Source: CAYQXJ01 sp964421565 (GTDB taxonomy: Bacteria > Planctomycetota > Brocadiia > SM23-32). From it: a stretch of DNA of 64,000 bases. Location of the stretch: contig CAYQXJ010000016.1 of the NCBI GenBank assembly GCA_964421565.1, positions 15,113-79,112 on the forward strand. The letters run 5' to 3'. Shown one piece after another: positions 34,130-43,304 of the stretch. Every line of letters begins with the position of its first letter. Within the stretch, counting starts at the first letter, position 1. Under the pieces are notes generated by a model that worked only from the letters and a program-made list of their open reading frames with translations, had not been told where the DNA came from and searched no databases. The position numbers were made by a program, and so were the translations under genes.

Positions 34130-34810
34130 TCACGAAGTGCCGCGTGGTTGTTCGAGCGCGTCGGTGCCGATCTTCTTCAGGCGGGCAATCGCACGCCCGG
34201 GGCTGACGTCGGCCCCGAACACAGATGAGGCAGCGGCCAGAACGTTGGCGCCGTATCTAACGGCAACGGGAGCCGTCTGGGGGCCGATGCCGCCGTCAAC
34301 GTAGATATCTATATCCGATCCGAACCTGGCGCGCAAAGCGGGAATCTTCCGGCAGCCTTCCTCCATGAAGCTCTGCCCGCTGAAGCCGGGTTGCACGGTC
34401 ATAGCCATCAGACAGTCCAGTTGGCCGGCCACGCTGGCTGCCGCATCGGCCGGGGTATCCGGTTTCAGGGCGACGCCTACCCCCGAGCCGAGCCTACGGA
34501 CGCTCTGCACTGCGGCGGGCAGGTCGTCCACCGCTTCGGCGTGAAAGATTACGATGTCGGCCCCGGCTTCCACAAAACGGGGAGCGTAGACCAACGGGTC
34601 GCTGAGCATCAGGTGTACGTCGACCGGCACGGTGGCGACACGGGCGATGGCGGCGACGATGGCCGGGCCAGCCTTCAGGTTCGGCACAAAGTGCCCGTCC
34701 ATCACATCCACGTGAAGCAGGTCGGCCCCCCCGGCCTCCACCTCGGCAATGGAGGCACCAAGGTTGGTGAGGTCACAGTCCAGTATCGAGGGGGCCACTT
34801 TGATCTGCAC
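34130..34810 (-). CDS. rpe: ribulose-phosphate 3-epimerase
   Basis: Rpe interconverts D-ribulose 5-phosphate and D-xylulose 5-phosphate in the pentose phosphate pathway. The TIM-barrel metal ligands are all present: HVDVMDGHFVPN (His33 and Asp35 region), DVHLM, and YVDGGI with the Asp near the C-terminus. The length of 226 aa is typical. The start is a GTG seven bases downstream of pgk, with no clear ribosome site, so it may be translated by coupling. Confidence 0.95.
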   Translation of the reverse strand: MQIKVAPSILDCDLTNLGASIAEVEAGGADLLHVDVMDGHFVPNLKAGPAIVAAIARVATVPVDVHLMLSDPLVYAPRFVEAGADIVIFHAEAVDDLPAAVQSVRRLGSGVGVALKPDTPADAAASVAGQLDCLMAMTVQPGFSGQSFMEEGCRKIPALRARFGSDIDIYVDGGIGPQTAPVAVRYGANVLAAASSVFGADVSPGRAIARLKKIGTDALEQPRGTS

Positions 34811-34817
34811 GGCGCCG

Positions 34818-35990
34818 TCAGTCCTCCAGCACGGAGAGCCCGGGCAGTTCCTGCCCGGCCAGGAACGTCAGCGCGGCGCCCCCGCCGGTGGACACGTGGG
34901 ATATCTGCTCCTCCAGCCCGAGCTGTTCGATAGCCTCAGCGGTCTCGCCCCCGCCCACGATCGTGGTGCCATCGCTCGTGGCCATGGCCCTTGCGACGGC
35001 CCGGGTGCCCTCGGAGAAAGCGTCGATCTCGAAGTAGCCGAGAGGGCCGTTCCATGTGATCAGTTCGGCGCCCGCCATCTTCTGCTTGTACTGCTCTGCC
35101 GTCTTGGGGCCGATGTCGAGGCCGATCCAGCCGTCCGGTATCTCGCCGTCGAACGTCTTCACTTCGGCGCTTTCGCTGATCTCCCGGGCGCAAACGTGGT
35201 CGAGGGGCAGCATGATTCTTTCGCCCCCTTCCTCCAGCAGTTCGGCGGCGACCTCCAGCCGGTCGTCCTCAACCAGCGAGTCACCGACGCTGACTCCCTG
35301 CTGCTTCAGGAAGGTGTAGGCCATCGCTCCGCCGATAAGCATGGTGTCTACCTTCGGCAACAGGTTGCGGATGACCTGGATCTTGTCGCTCACTTTGGCC
35401 CCACCCATGATGGCGACGTAGGGGGAGGGTGGGTTGGTGGTGGCCTTGGAGAGGTATTCGACTTCCTTCTCGATCAGCAGTCCTGCGTAGCCGGGCAGGT
35501 AATCGGCGACGCCCGCTGTGGAGGCGTGGGCACGGTGCAGAGTTCCGAAGGCATCGCTGACGTAGATGTCACCGAGGGAGGCCAGTTCGCGGGCGAAGTC
35601 GGGGTCGTTATCCTCTTCCTCGGCGTGGAAGCGCGTGTTCTCTAGCACCAGCACTTCGCCGTCCTGGAGTGAATCGGCGGCCCGCTTGGCCTCCTGGCCG
35701 ACGCAATCGGCGGCGAAGGCGACCTCGGTCTCCAGCAGTTCGCCGAGCCGGCGCGCCAGTTTCTTCATGCTCAGGCCCTCGTCGGGTTTGCCCTTGGGTC
35801 GGCCCAGGTGGCTCATCAGTATCAGCCGTGCGCCGTGCTCGCGGGCGAAGTTGATGGTTGGCAGGGCCCGGCGAATGCGCAGATCATTGGTGATCTGCCG
35901 GCTCTCCTTGTCCAACGGCACGTTGAAGTCGACGCGCATCAGCATCTTCTTGCTGGCCAACTCGTCGGCCACGTCACGGATGGTCCTCAT
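34818..35990 (-). CDS. pgk: phosphoglycerate kinase
   Basis: Pgk makes ATP from 1,3-bisphosphoglycerate in glycolysis. Substrate motifs RVDFNVPL, SHLGRPKG and GGAKVSDKI are intact. The nucleotide-site motif, usually GGGDS/T, reads GGGETAEA. The 390-aa length is normal. The ATG at 35990 has GGAG nine bases upstream; the longer frame includes part of the upstream hairpin and is rejected. It is the second gene of the gap operon. Confidence 0.95.
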   Translation of the reverse strand: MRTIRDVADELASKKMLMRVDFNVPLDKESRQITNDLRIRRALPTINFAREHGARLILMSHLGRPKGKPDEGLSMKKLARRLGELLETEVAFAADCVGQEAKRAADSLQDGEVLVLENTRFHAEEEDNDPDFARELASLGDIYVSDAFGTLHRAHASTAGVADYLPGYAGLLIEKEVEYLSKATTNPPSPYVAIMGGAKVSDKIQVIRNLLPKVDTMLIGGAMAYTFLKQQGVSVGDSLVEDDRLEVAAELLEEGGERIMLPLDHVCAREISESAEVKTFDGEIPDGWIGLDIGPKTAEQYKQKMAGAELITWNGPLGYFEIDAFSEGTRAVARAMATSDGTTIVGGGETAEAIEQLGLEEQISHVSTGGGAALTFLAGQELPGLSVLED

Positions 35991-36020
35991 GTCGTGCATC
36001 TCCATCGGTTTCTCTGCGGA

Positions 36021-36061
36021 AGAGCGGGGCGCTTCCAGCACGAGTGGAAGCGCCCCGCTCT
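36021..36061 (-). terminator. perfect 17-bp hairpin between gap and pgk
   Basis: AGAGCGGGGCGCTTCCA (36021-36037) and its exact reverse complement (36045-36061) flank a seven-base loop. The stem is strongly GC-rich. On the transcribed (minus) strand no T-run follows. It lies between two genes of the same operon, so it is more likely an attenuator, processing site or mRNA stabiliser that uncouples gap from pgk expression than a full terminator. Confidence 0.6.
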
Positions 36062-36102
36062 GTTCTGTGCGTAGCCTCGCGTTCTCAGGCGCTTTGCTCC
36101 GG

Positions 36103-37113
36103 CTACATGCTGGCGGCCTTGGCCATCAGGTCGACAACGCGCGTGGAGTAGCCCCACTCGTTGTCGTACCAAGAGATGACCTTGACCATGTTGTCAATGA
36201 CCATTGTCTGATCGGCTGCGAACACGGAGCTGCGGGGATCACCGATGATGTCACTGCTGACGATCGGGTCGGTGCAGTAACCCAGAATGCCCTGCATCGG
36301 CCCCTCGGCCGCCTCCTTCATGGCGGCGTTTACGGCGTCGATGCTCAGTTCCTTCTCGCACTCGACCACCAGGTCCACCACGGAGCCGTCGATTACGGGC
36401 ACGCGCAGCGCCATGCCGTCCAGCTTGCCGTCCAGTTCGGGTATTACCTTGCCGACGGCCAAGGCGGCGCCGGTAGTGGTGGGTATGATGTTTTGCGCGG
36501 CGGCGCGGCCGCGGGCCGGCTTGCTGTGTATCTGGTCACAGGTCACCTGGTCGTTGGTGTAGCCGTGGCAGGTGGTCATCAGGCCGCGCACGATCCCGAA
36601 GCTATCGTTCAGCACTTTGGCGACCGGGGCCAGGCAGTTCGTAGTGCACGAGGCATTGCTGATGCACAGGTCGTCGGCGCTCAAAGCGTCGTCATTGACT
36701 CCCAGGACGATGGTGGCGTCCACCTCGTCCTTGGCCGGAACAGTGAGCAGCACCTTCTTAGCGCCGGCTTCCAGGTGGTCGCCGTAGCCGCCCTTGGGGC
36801 CGCTGCGGCTGCGGAAAACGCCGGTGGACTCGACCGCGAAATAGACGCCCATCTCGTCCCACGGAAGCTGCTTCGGATCCTTCTCGCTGAGGACGGGGAT
36901 TGCGACGCCGTCCACCACGAGATTATCGCCATCTACCTGGACCGTGCCGGGATAGCGCCCATGCACCGTGTCGTACTTCAGCAGATAAGCCAGATCTTGC
37001 GGGCCGGCCAGGTCGTTGACCGCAGCGACCTCGAAGTCGTCTCGCTCCATCATGACACGGAAAACCAGTCGTCCGATACGTCCGAAACCGTTGATGCCTA
37101 CAGTGATAGCCAT
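36103..37113 (-). CDS. gap: glyceraldehyde-3-phosphate dehydrogenase
   Basis: Type I GAPDH, oxidising glyceraldehyde 3-phosphate with NAD(P) and phosphate in glycolysis. NAD fold INGFGRIGR at the start, catalytic Cys in SNASCTTNC, and the catalytic His in TCHGYTNDQ (usually T-x-H-A). The C-terminal WYDNEWGYS is present. The length of 336 aa is standard. A near-consensus promoter lies about 145 bases upstream, so it is the first gene of a gap-pgk-rpe-accD unit. Confidence 0.97.
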   Translation of the reverse strand: MAITVGINGFGRIGRLVFRVMMERDDFEVAAVNDLAGPQDLAYLLKYDTVHGRYPGTVQVDGDNLVVDGVAIPVLSEKDPKQLPWDEMGVYFAVESTGVFRSRSGPKGGYGDHLEAGAKKVLLTVPAKDEVDATIVLGVNDDALSADDLCISNASCTTNCLAPVAKVLNDSFGIVRGLMTTCHGYTNDQVTCDQIHSKPARGRAAAQNIIPTTTGAALAVGKVIPELDGKLDGMALRVPVIDGSVVDLVVECEKELSIDAVNAAMKEAAEGPMQGILGYCTDPIVSSDIIGDPRSSVFAADQTMVIDNMVKVISWYDNEWGYSTRVVDLMAKAASM

Positions 37114-37257
37114 CCGTCAGAACTCCCTTACTGGGGTTGAGAAACGGGCCGTTATCGGTAGCAATGGAAAGGTGTCGGCAACGGGTTTCCTGGCGAACCT
37201 GCCGCCTTCGGGTCGGCCGTGCCCAATCAACGGGCAAGCACCCCCGGCCAGCGAAGC

Positions 37258-37286
37258 ACTATAATGCTACGCGAGAGCGCTGTCAA
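37258..37286 (-). promoter_or_regulatory. near-consensus sigma-70 promoter of gap
   Basis: Minus strand: TTGACA (37281-37286), 17-base spacer, TATAGT (37258-37263). It predicts a 5' leader of about 138 bases before the gap start. I see no riboswitch or operator in that leader. Confidence 0.75.
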
Positions 37287-37345
37287 GCCAATCGGCGCCG
37301 TGGCGGACCGAGCTGTGCCCGCGCAAGGGCAGCGCCAAAAAGCAC

Positions 37346-37374
37346 TTGACAGCCCGCGCAACGCGACGTAGTCT
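37346..37374 (+). promoter_or_regulatory. sigma-70 promoter of the sugar-epimerase gene
   Basis: TTGACA (37346-37351), 17-base spacer, TAGTCT (37369-37374). It is divergent from the gap promoter, with the two -35 boxes about 60 bases apart. Confidence 0.65.
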
Positions 37375-37433
37375 TACACCGTCGAGGCGGCGAGTGGACA
37401 ATCTGTGGGTGCCAGGCGTACGGGAGGCTGGGG

Positions 37434-38267
37434 ATGTTCTTCTCTGGGATTGCTGACGAAGCTGGGAAAGATCTCGAAACGCAGGTGCGTGCGCATCTGG
37501 AGCTGGGCTGGAAACACATCGAGCTGCGCAACATCGACGGCATCGGCGTGGCCGACTTGTGTGAGCGCAACTTCGAACAGATCGCAGAGAAGCTGGGGGA
37601 GGCGGGCCTCGGGGTCTCGTGCTTCGCCTCGCAACTATGCAATTGGTCGCGCCCCATCGCGAAACACCCCGACATCGACCGCCACGAACTCGAGCGCGCC
37701 ATCCCGCGCATGCAACGCCTGGGCTGTCCCTTCATCCGCACCATGAGTTACCCCAACGCAGGTTGGCCGGAGGACGAGTGGCATGCCGAGGTCATCCGCC
37801 GCCTGACGGAGCTGTGCCGGATCGCTGAAGACGGCGGAGTGACCTTGGTGCATGAGAACTGCAACGGCTGGGGCGGGCTCGGCCCGGCGCAGACACTTCA
37901 GATGCTGGGAGAGGTTGACTCCCCCGCGCTCAAACTGGTGTGGGACACTGGGAACCCGGTCGACCACGACCAGGACCCCTGGGCCTACTATGATGCCGTG
38001 AACGAGCATGTGGTCTACGTTCACATCAAGGACGGGGTCAAACGAGACGGGAAGATGACTTATACCTACCCGGGTGAGGGGGACGGACGGGTGCGCGACC
38101 TGTTGCGGGACTTGAGCAGCAGGCAGTACGCCGGGGGCCTGTCCATCGAGCCTCATCTCGCCGCGATAGTGCATGAGGGCAAGGAGGCCACACAGCAAGA
38201 CGTTGCATACGCGCAATACGTGGAATACGGTCGCCGGCTGATGGGTCTGGTCGAGGAAGCTAAGTAG
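37434..38267 (+). CDS. sugar phosphate isomerase/epimerase (xylose isomerase-like TIM barrel)
   Basis: A 277-residue TIM-barrel protein of the AP-endonuclease-2/xylose-isomerase fold that includes IolE, hydroxypyruvate isomerase and 3-keto-sugar epimerases. The typical N-terminus is GWKHIELRNIDG. Metal-ligand positions appear as VTLVHENCNGWGG (Glu), KLVWDTGNP (Asp), VVYVHIKDG (His) and LSIEPHL (Glu). The start has GGGAGG six bases upstream. The exact substrate is unknown; proximity to gap/rpe suggests sugar metabolism only in a general way. Confidence 0.75.
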   Translation: MFFSGIADEAGKDLETQVRAHLELGWKHIELRNIDGIGVADLCERNFEQIAEKLGEAGLGVSCFASQLCNWSRPIAKHPDIDRHELERAIPRMQRLGCPFIRTMSYPNAGWPEDEWHAEVIRRLTELCRIAEDGGVTLVHENCNGWGGLGPAQTLQMLGEVDSPALKLVWDTGNPVDHDQDPWAYYDAVNEHVVYVHIKDGVKRDGKMTYTYPGEGDGRVRDLLRDLSSRQYAGGLSIEPHLAAIVHEGKEATQQDVAYAQYVEYGRRLMGLVEEAK

Positions 38268-38331
38268 GGACCAGCAACGGCAGGGCGCGCGAGCCGCCGC
38301 GAAGGACGCGCCACCGCCAAGGAGGAATGAC

Positions 38332-39312
38332 ATGCTTTCGAGCGCCGACGCGATAGGCAAGATCCAGCAGATCTACATGGAGGGCAACCGCCAGGTTCCC
38401 TACCTGACCTTCATGAACGTGTTCAACGATTTGCTGGAAGACCCGGTCAACGTCGTGCCGAAGGAGCCGAGCGACGAGCTGGCCGAGAAGTTCCGAGCCG
38501 CCTGCATGGCTGCCAACGTGGGGGTTTACGACCAGGAGGGCCGCTCCGAAGATCGCGTCCGAGAGTTCAAGGAGAAGGTCTACCCCGCCTGGCAGGAAGC
38601 CCTGCCCCCCCAGAAGTTCGAGAAATACAGGGACATCATCGAGGGCAAGCTGCGCGAGCGACGCGCCGAGCGTAAGAAAGCCGGGGGCGCGAAGGCCGAA
38701 CCCGGCGCCAGCAGGACGAGTGACCTGCTGCAGCGGCTGGGTATAACACCGGCTGAAGCCGAAGAAGAAGAAACCGAGCCGGCACGCGAAGAAGTCGAAG
38801 GGCTGGAACTCGTCGCGGAGCCGGCCGAGGAGGCCCAGACGGAGCGGGCGCAGGCGCCGACCGTGGTGGAAAGCCAGCAGTGGCCCGAAGTCTTTGACAC
38901 AGTAGACGACCTGGTAACCGCTATCCAACAGGAGGAGCTGGAGCTCGACTATCTGCCGCGGGATGAGAGGTCTGTGTTTGCCCGGTACATGCTCGGCGAC
39001 AAGGAGGTAACCGTCTTCCTGGTTTCGGGCAACACGCGGAACTACGTCACTGTCAGCGTCGACCAGGGCTACCCCGATGCGCTGAACGTACGGCAGATGG
39101 CCGATTCGACCGCCCTGGAGATGGGCTACCGGCCGACCTCGGAGTTCTACTACCGGCGGATGGAAGGCGACTACCTGCTGCGCATACGCCTGTGGCCTGA
39201 CCGCGTGGATATGGCATGCGGCTATCCCAAGGGCGCTGACAGGGAAGTCGTCGTCCAGCAGATCCACAAGCTGCACCGGGACCTGGGCGAGTTGATCGAG
39301 CGCCTGCGGTAG
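38332..39312 (+). CDS. unknown two-domain protein, possible YbjN-like C-terminus
   Basis: A 326-residue protein with a strong ribosome site (AAGGAGG). The N-terminal region (1-115) is helical and charged. A Glu/Ala/Pro-rich linker (about 125-180) follows. The C-terminal domain (about 195-326) has alternating short strands and helices ending in a long helix, VVVQQIHKLHRDLGELIERL, reminiscent of the YbjN/type III chaperone fold. I do not recognise a family. It lies between the epimerase and cinA. Confidence 0.45.
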   Translation: MLSSADAIGKIQQIYMEGNRQVPYLTFMNVFNDLLEDPVNVVPKEPSDELAEKFRAACMAANVGVYDQEGRSEDRVREFKEKVYPAWQEALPPQKFEKYRDIIEGKLRERRAERKKAGGAKAEPGASRTSDLLQRLGITPAEAEEEETEPAREEVEGLELVAEPAEEAQTERAQAPTVVESQQWPEVFDTVDDLVTAIQQEELELDYLPRDERSVFARYMLGDKEVTVFLVSGNTRNYVTVSVDQGYPDALNVRQMADSTALEMGYRPTSEFYYRRMEGDYLLRIRLWPDRVDMACGYPKGADREVVVQQIHKLHRDLGELIERLR

Positions 39313-39367
39313 AGCCGAGCCACGTCCTGGCACGCATCCCGCCAGACGCAGCCTGCGCAGGAGCCCC

Positions 39368-40651
39368 ATGCCACCGCATATGGCCGTGAATGCCACCATC
39401 ATCTCGACCGGCGAAGAGATCCTGTACGGACGAACCCTCGATACCAACGCCGCCCATATGGCACGCGAACTCGGCTTGCGGGGGTTCCGGCTACGACGCG
39501 AGGTGAGCATCGGAGACGACCCGCGCGCCGTGGAGCGGGAGCTTCTGCACGCCGCACAGGACAGCGATCTGATCGTGATGAGCGGCGGGCTCGGGCCGAC
39601 TGCCGATGACCGCACGCGCGACGCCATCGCCCGCGCAGCCGGGGGTGATCTGGTTGAAGACCCCGACACGCGCCGCTATGTGGTCGAACGCCTGCGCAGG
39701 TATGGTCGGCAGGCGAACGAAGCCCAACTGAGCCAGGCGCGCTTCCCTGAAGGCTCCCGCATATTCCCCAATCCGATGGGCACGGCCCGCGGCTTTGCGT
39801 GTCGCGTTGGCCAGGCGTGGCTCGTCGCTCTGCCGGGCGTGCCCGATGAGATGCAGGCCGTGTTCCGGGGGCACGTTGTGCCGTTCGTGCTGGAGGAGTT
39901 GATTCCCGGCGGTCACGTGAGCGTCCGCACGCTGAACCTGTTCCCCATCGCCGAGCCGGACGCAGACGAGCGAATCAGCGACCTGACGGCGCCCGACAGG
40001 AACCCCTACGTCGGCATCACGGTCAGCGACGGCGTCATCACGGTGAGCGTCAGCGCGCATGCGGAAACAAGACAGGAGGCCGAGAGGCTTGCCGAGCGCG
40101 ACGAGCGTGTTCTGCGGGAACGGTTCGGCGAGCTGGTCTTCGGCGCGGGACAAGATACCCTGGCTCACGCCCTCCGCCGAGAGCTGGAGCGGCGGGAAGC
40201 AAAGGTTGCCGTTGCGGAGTCATTGACGGGCGGGCTTCTGGGGCGTATGCTCGTGGACGTGCCGGGCATCTCCGACTGTTTCGTCGGAGGCATCGTGGCC
40301 TATGCCAACGATGCGAAGGTGAACCAGTTAGGTGTGCCGCGCACTGAACTGATGGAGCATGGTGCAGTCAGTCACCAGGTGGCGGCACGTATGGCGAGCG
40401 GCGCCTGTCGGGCATTCGGCGCCGAGGTAGGCATCAGCACCACGGGCATCGCCGGCCCCACGGGCGGCACGCCGCAGAAACCAGTCGGGCTCGTCTATGT
40501 GGGCGCGTGCTACGTGGGCAAGACGGTTGTGCGCGAGCTGAACCTGCATGGCGACCGGTGGCGGAACATGGACCGCTGTGCCAAGCACGCGTTGAACCTG
40601 GCGCGCCTCGCACTGCGGCGGGGCGTACAGGCGCTGCGCGACGAAAACTAA
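39368..40651 (+). CDS. cinA: CinA-family nicotinamide-nucleotide amidase/molybdopterin-binding protein
   Basis: CinA proteins have an N-terminal COG1058 domain, active as ADP-ribose pyrophosphatase in some, and a C-terminal NMN deamidase. The N-domain shows ISTGEEILYGRTLDTNAA and MSGGLGPTADDRTRDA. The C-domain has VAVAESLTGGLLGRML and STTGIAGPTGGTPQKPVGLVY, where the Ser of AESLTGG is the likely amidase nucleophile. The length of 427 aa is typical of the two-domain form. The ATG has AGGAG four bases upstream. Confidence 0.9.
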   Translation: MPPHMAVNATIISTGEEILYGRTLDTNAAHMARELGLRGFRLRREVSIGDDPRAVERELLHAAQDSDLIVMSGGLGPTADDRTRDAIARAAGGDLVEDPDTRRYVVERLRRYGRQANEAQLSQARFPEGSRIFPNPMGTARGFACRVGQAWLVALPGVPDEMQAVFRGHVVPFVLEELIPGGHVSVRTLNLFPIAEPDADERISDLTAPDRNPYVGITVSDGVITVSVSAHAETRQEAERLAERDERVLRERFGELVFGAGQDTLAHALRRELERREAKVAVAESLTGGLLGRMLVDVPGISDCFVGGIVAYANDAKVNQLGVPRTELMEHGAVSHQVAARMASGACRAFGAEVGISTTGIAGPTGGTPQKPVGLVYVGACYVGKTVVRELNLHGDRWRNMDRCAKHALNLARLALRRGVQALRDEN

Positions 40652-40673
40652 ACGCCTGCGGAGAGGTGAGAAG

Positions 40674-41321
40674 ATGGCTGCTGAGAAGGACGACGGATAC
40701 ATCCGTTGGCGGTGCAAGTCGTGCGGCAAGAGGCTGAAGGTCAAGAAGGAATACGAAGGCGGCAACGTGATCCAGTGCCCGCGCTGTCGGGCTACGACGA
40801 ACGTGCCCCTGGCCAACATAGAGTCCATTGCGGCTACCACCGATATGCCCGAGACCGGTATGCCCGGCCGGCTGCACATCGACCCCGACAAGCTGCGAGA
40901 GTCGCTGACGGGCGGCGACCGTAGCGGTGGACCCGGCACCGAAGGAAGCACGGCGTCAGTGCGCACAGTTGGCTGGGACCCGGAAGCAGCATACGGCCGT
41001 CTGGAAGCGCTGGACCAGCTTGTCTACGCGGTGCAGAAGATAGACGCCAGCGCCATCGGCGAGCTGCAGCGCCTCTACCGCAACACCGAGATGGACCCGG
41101 AGGAACGCCTGCAGCGCACGAAGGAAATCGCCCGCGCACGCCTGAGGGAGGTGAAGGATAAGGTGGAGGAGCGCATCCAGGCGCTACGCATCGAGGCGGA
41201 CCGTCTCGACGGGCGTAGTGAGAGGCTCACTCCGCCTCAGCGCATGCGGCTCCGAAAGGTGAACGCTTCCATCGAGGCGATGCGCCGCTACGGGCGCTAC
41301 TTCCTGGGGGTTAAACCGTAG
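40674..41321 (+). CDS. zinc-ribbon protein of unknown function
   Basis: A 215-residue protein with an N-terminal zinc ribbon (Cys14, Cys17, Cys35, Cys38: WRCKSCGKR and CPRCRA), a linker, and a helical charged C-terminus (about 100-205). It has GGAGAGG upstream and sits 22 bases after cinA. The zinc ribbon resembles those in many short planctomycete-type regulatory proteins. I do not recognise a family for the rest. Confidence 0.5.
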   Translation: MAAEKDDGYIRWRCKSCGKRLKVKKEYEGGNVIQCPRCRATTNVPLANIESIAATTDMPETGMPGRLHIDPDKLRESLTGGDRSGGPGTEGSTASVRTVGWDPEAAYGRLEALDQLVYAVQKIDASAIGELQRLYRNTEMDPEERLQRTKEIARARLREVKDKVEERIQALRIEADRLDGRSERLTPPQRMRLRKVNASIEAMRRYGRYFLGVKP

Positions 41322-41400
41322 AGCCGCGGTGAGGGCCGCAACTGACGGCGGCCATCCGCCTTCCGCAGGCCAGCCCGTGCGCCGATCCTGTCGGGCCGGG

Positions 41401-41429
41401 TTGTGCAGCCTTCCGTTTTCGGTTAGTAT
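41401..41429 (+). promoter_or_regulatory. promoter of the coiled-coil membrane protein gene
   Basis: TTGTGC (41401-41406), 17-base spacer, TAGTAT (41424-41429), about 46 bases before the ATG. Confidence 0.5.
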
Positions 41430-41475
41430 CGGGACGCGGGTATTCGCCACCTGAGCGCACGAGGGAGAGAGGGGT

Positions 41476-42369
41476 ATGGGCCTCTGGGAATACGTAGTGA
41501 GCATCCACGAGACAGGCACGATGGCTGAGCTCGCCCTCTTCTGGGGCATCGTGATTCTCGTCGTTCTGTTCTTGCTGCTGCAGTTAAGCCTTCTGCGGGG
41601 GCGCCTGATGGTGAAGAAAGCCTTGCGCGATATGGGCGAGTTCAGGGACGGCCTCAGGGGTCTGCGCGAGCAGATAGACGAGGTGGAAAGACGCATCGAG
41701 AAGCGCCTCGACTCCCGTGCTGGGGAACTGGACCAGCGCATGACGAAGAAGCTGGACCAGAAGGGCGACATGCTGCAGGAACGCATCGAGCAGCGTGCCT
41801 CGTCGCTTTCGGACTCTATCCATAAGCTGGAGTCGCGCGCGAGCGAATCGAACGAGAACGTGGAGCGGTTCCGCCGCCGCATCGACGAAGTGGAGAGCCG
41901 CATTCCGAACCTGTTCGACAAGCTCGACGACTTCAAGCAGACACTGGGCAAGACTTTTCAGGCCGAACTGGGAAGCGTGCTCAACTCGTTCGACAACTCG
42001 CTGGCCGCGTTGTTGCAGCAGATGAAAAGCGACCTGCAGCTCGGGCTCAGCCGCATTGAGGGCATCCAGAACATGGTTCACAGCCGCGAACGAGCGGAGA
42101 GGAACCTGCTGGGAACGCCCGAGGAGGCCGCTGTGGGCTCTGCGCTGGAGGAGGAAGAGGCGGAGTTCGCCGAATGGGAACAGGAGGCGAAGGAACTTGC
42201 CGGCGAGCCCGACGAGTCCGCAGGCGAGCGGGAGGACGATGAGGGAGTTGAAGCGGAGCTGCTGGAGGCCATACCCGTGCCCGATGAGGACGATGAGGAC
42301 GTGGACGAGGAGGATTACCCCGCCGAGATGGATTCCTCCTCCGTCGATGAGGACGAGGAAGAGGACTGA
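41476..42369 (+). CDS. membrane-anchored coiled-coil protein with acidic tail
   Basis: A 297-residue protein: one transmembrane helix near the N-terminus (about 20-40, ALFWGIVILVVLFLLLQLSL), a long heptad-rich coiled coil (about 50-210), and an extremely acidic tail (about 215-297). Its layout recalls RmuC or myosin-like anchors but no catalytic domain is present. GGGAGAG lies upstream. It converges on rsmA with a six-base gap. No function can be assigned. Confidence 0.5.
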   Translation: MGLWEYVVSIHETGTMAELALFWGIVILVVLFLLLQLSLLRGRLMVKKALRDMGEFRDGLRGLREQIDEVERRIEKRLDSRAGELDQRMTKKLDQKGDMLQERIEQRASSLSDSIHKLESRASESNENVERFRRRIDEVESRIPNLFDKLDDFKQTLGKTFQAELGSVLNSFDNSLAALLQQMKSDLQLGLSRIEGIQNMVHSRERAERNLLGTPEEAAVGSALEEEEAEFAEWEQEAKELAGEPDESAGEREDDEGVEAELLEAIPVPDEDDEDVDEEDYPAEMDSSSVDEDEEED

Positions 42370-42375
42370 GCGCGT

Positions 42376-43272
42376 TCAGCCGTGCGGTGGCCGAGCGACC
42401 GTGCGCGCGGCAAGGAGCAACTGCTCCGCGGTGAGAGTCTCCACCCGAGCATTGCCCTCCACATCCAGGGCTTTAAGCACGCTTCGGGCCGTCTCGCCGT
42501 CGTAGGCGTCCGTCAGTGTGCGTCGCAATGTCTTGCGCCGATGCATGAACAACCGTGTCACCAGCGCGGCGAATACGTGGTAGAGTTCCGCGCTGCACGG
42601 CCCCCGATGGACCTGGATGCGAACCACGGTTGAATCTACCTTGGGCGCCGGCCAGAACGCACGTCGCGGCACGTCGAACTGGCGCGCTGCCCTCCCCCAG
42701 TAGTCCACAAACACGGTGAGCGGGCCGTATTCCGATGTGCCGGGCGCGGCTAACACGCGCTCTGCCACTTCGCGTTGGAGCATCAGCCACATATCGCGGA
42801 CGGCAACCTGCCATTCAAGCAGGTTGACGATGGCGGGCGAACTGATGCCGTAGGGCAGGTTGCTGACCACCATCAGGGGGCGGTTGGAGTCGGCGCCGGC
42901 GGCCAGCGCGGCCTCTGTCACCTGCGGGTTGATGGCGTGCTTGGAGTCCAGGAAGTCGCACCGCAGCAGCGTCACGTTGTGGGATCCGCCCAGGTTCTGC
43001 AGCGCGATTCGGTGAAGCTGTTCGTGAATCTCCACGCTTACCACATGTGCGGCGCGGCGCGCCAGCCGGGCAGTAAGCCGCCCGAGCCCCATGCCTATCT
43101 CCAGAACGACCTGCCGGACCCCGGGCGCCGCGCACTCCACCATGCGGTCCATGATCTGTGTTGGGACCAGGAAGTTCTGGCCCAGGCTTCGACTCGCACG
43201 GATGCCGGCGCGCTCAAGTACCTCGCGCGGGTGGGGCACGTCGGGCAGGGGGGGCGGCTCTTCCATAGTCAT
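42376..43272 (-). CDS. rsmA: 16S rRNA dimethyladenosine transferase RsmA (KsgA)
   Basis: RsmA dimethylates two adenines in helix 45 of 16S rRNA. SAM motif VLEIGMGLGRLT, catalytic NLPY motif in VVSNLPYGISS, and AFWPAPKVDSTVVRI in the C-terminal half are all family hallmarks. The length of 298 aa is normal. ATG 43272 was chosen over a longer frame; a near-consensus promoter lies just upstream. Confidence 0.93.
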   Translation of the reverse strand: MTMEEPPPLPDVPHPREVLERAGIRASRSLGQNFLVPTQIMDRMVECAAPGVRQVVLEIGMGLGRLTARLARRAAHVVSVEIHEQLHRIALQNLGGSHNVTLLRCDFLDSKHAINPQVTEAALAAGADSNRPLMVVSNLPYGISSPAIVNLLEWQVAVRDMWLMLQREVAERVLAAPGTSEYGPLTVFVDYWGRAARQFDVPRRAFWPAPKVDSTVVRIQVHRGPCSAELYHVFAALVTRLFMHRRKTLRRTLTDAYDGETARSVLKALDVEGNARVETLTAEQLLLAARTVARPPHG

Positions 43273-43304
43273 CCGCCATACTTGGAGTAGGGCAGCGACC
43301 ATCG

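Noticed and set aside
41334..41353. 6-bp hairpin GGCCGC/GCGGCC after the zinc-ribbon gene
   Set aside because: Short stem with no T-run; expected by chance at this GC content.
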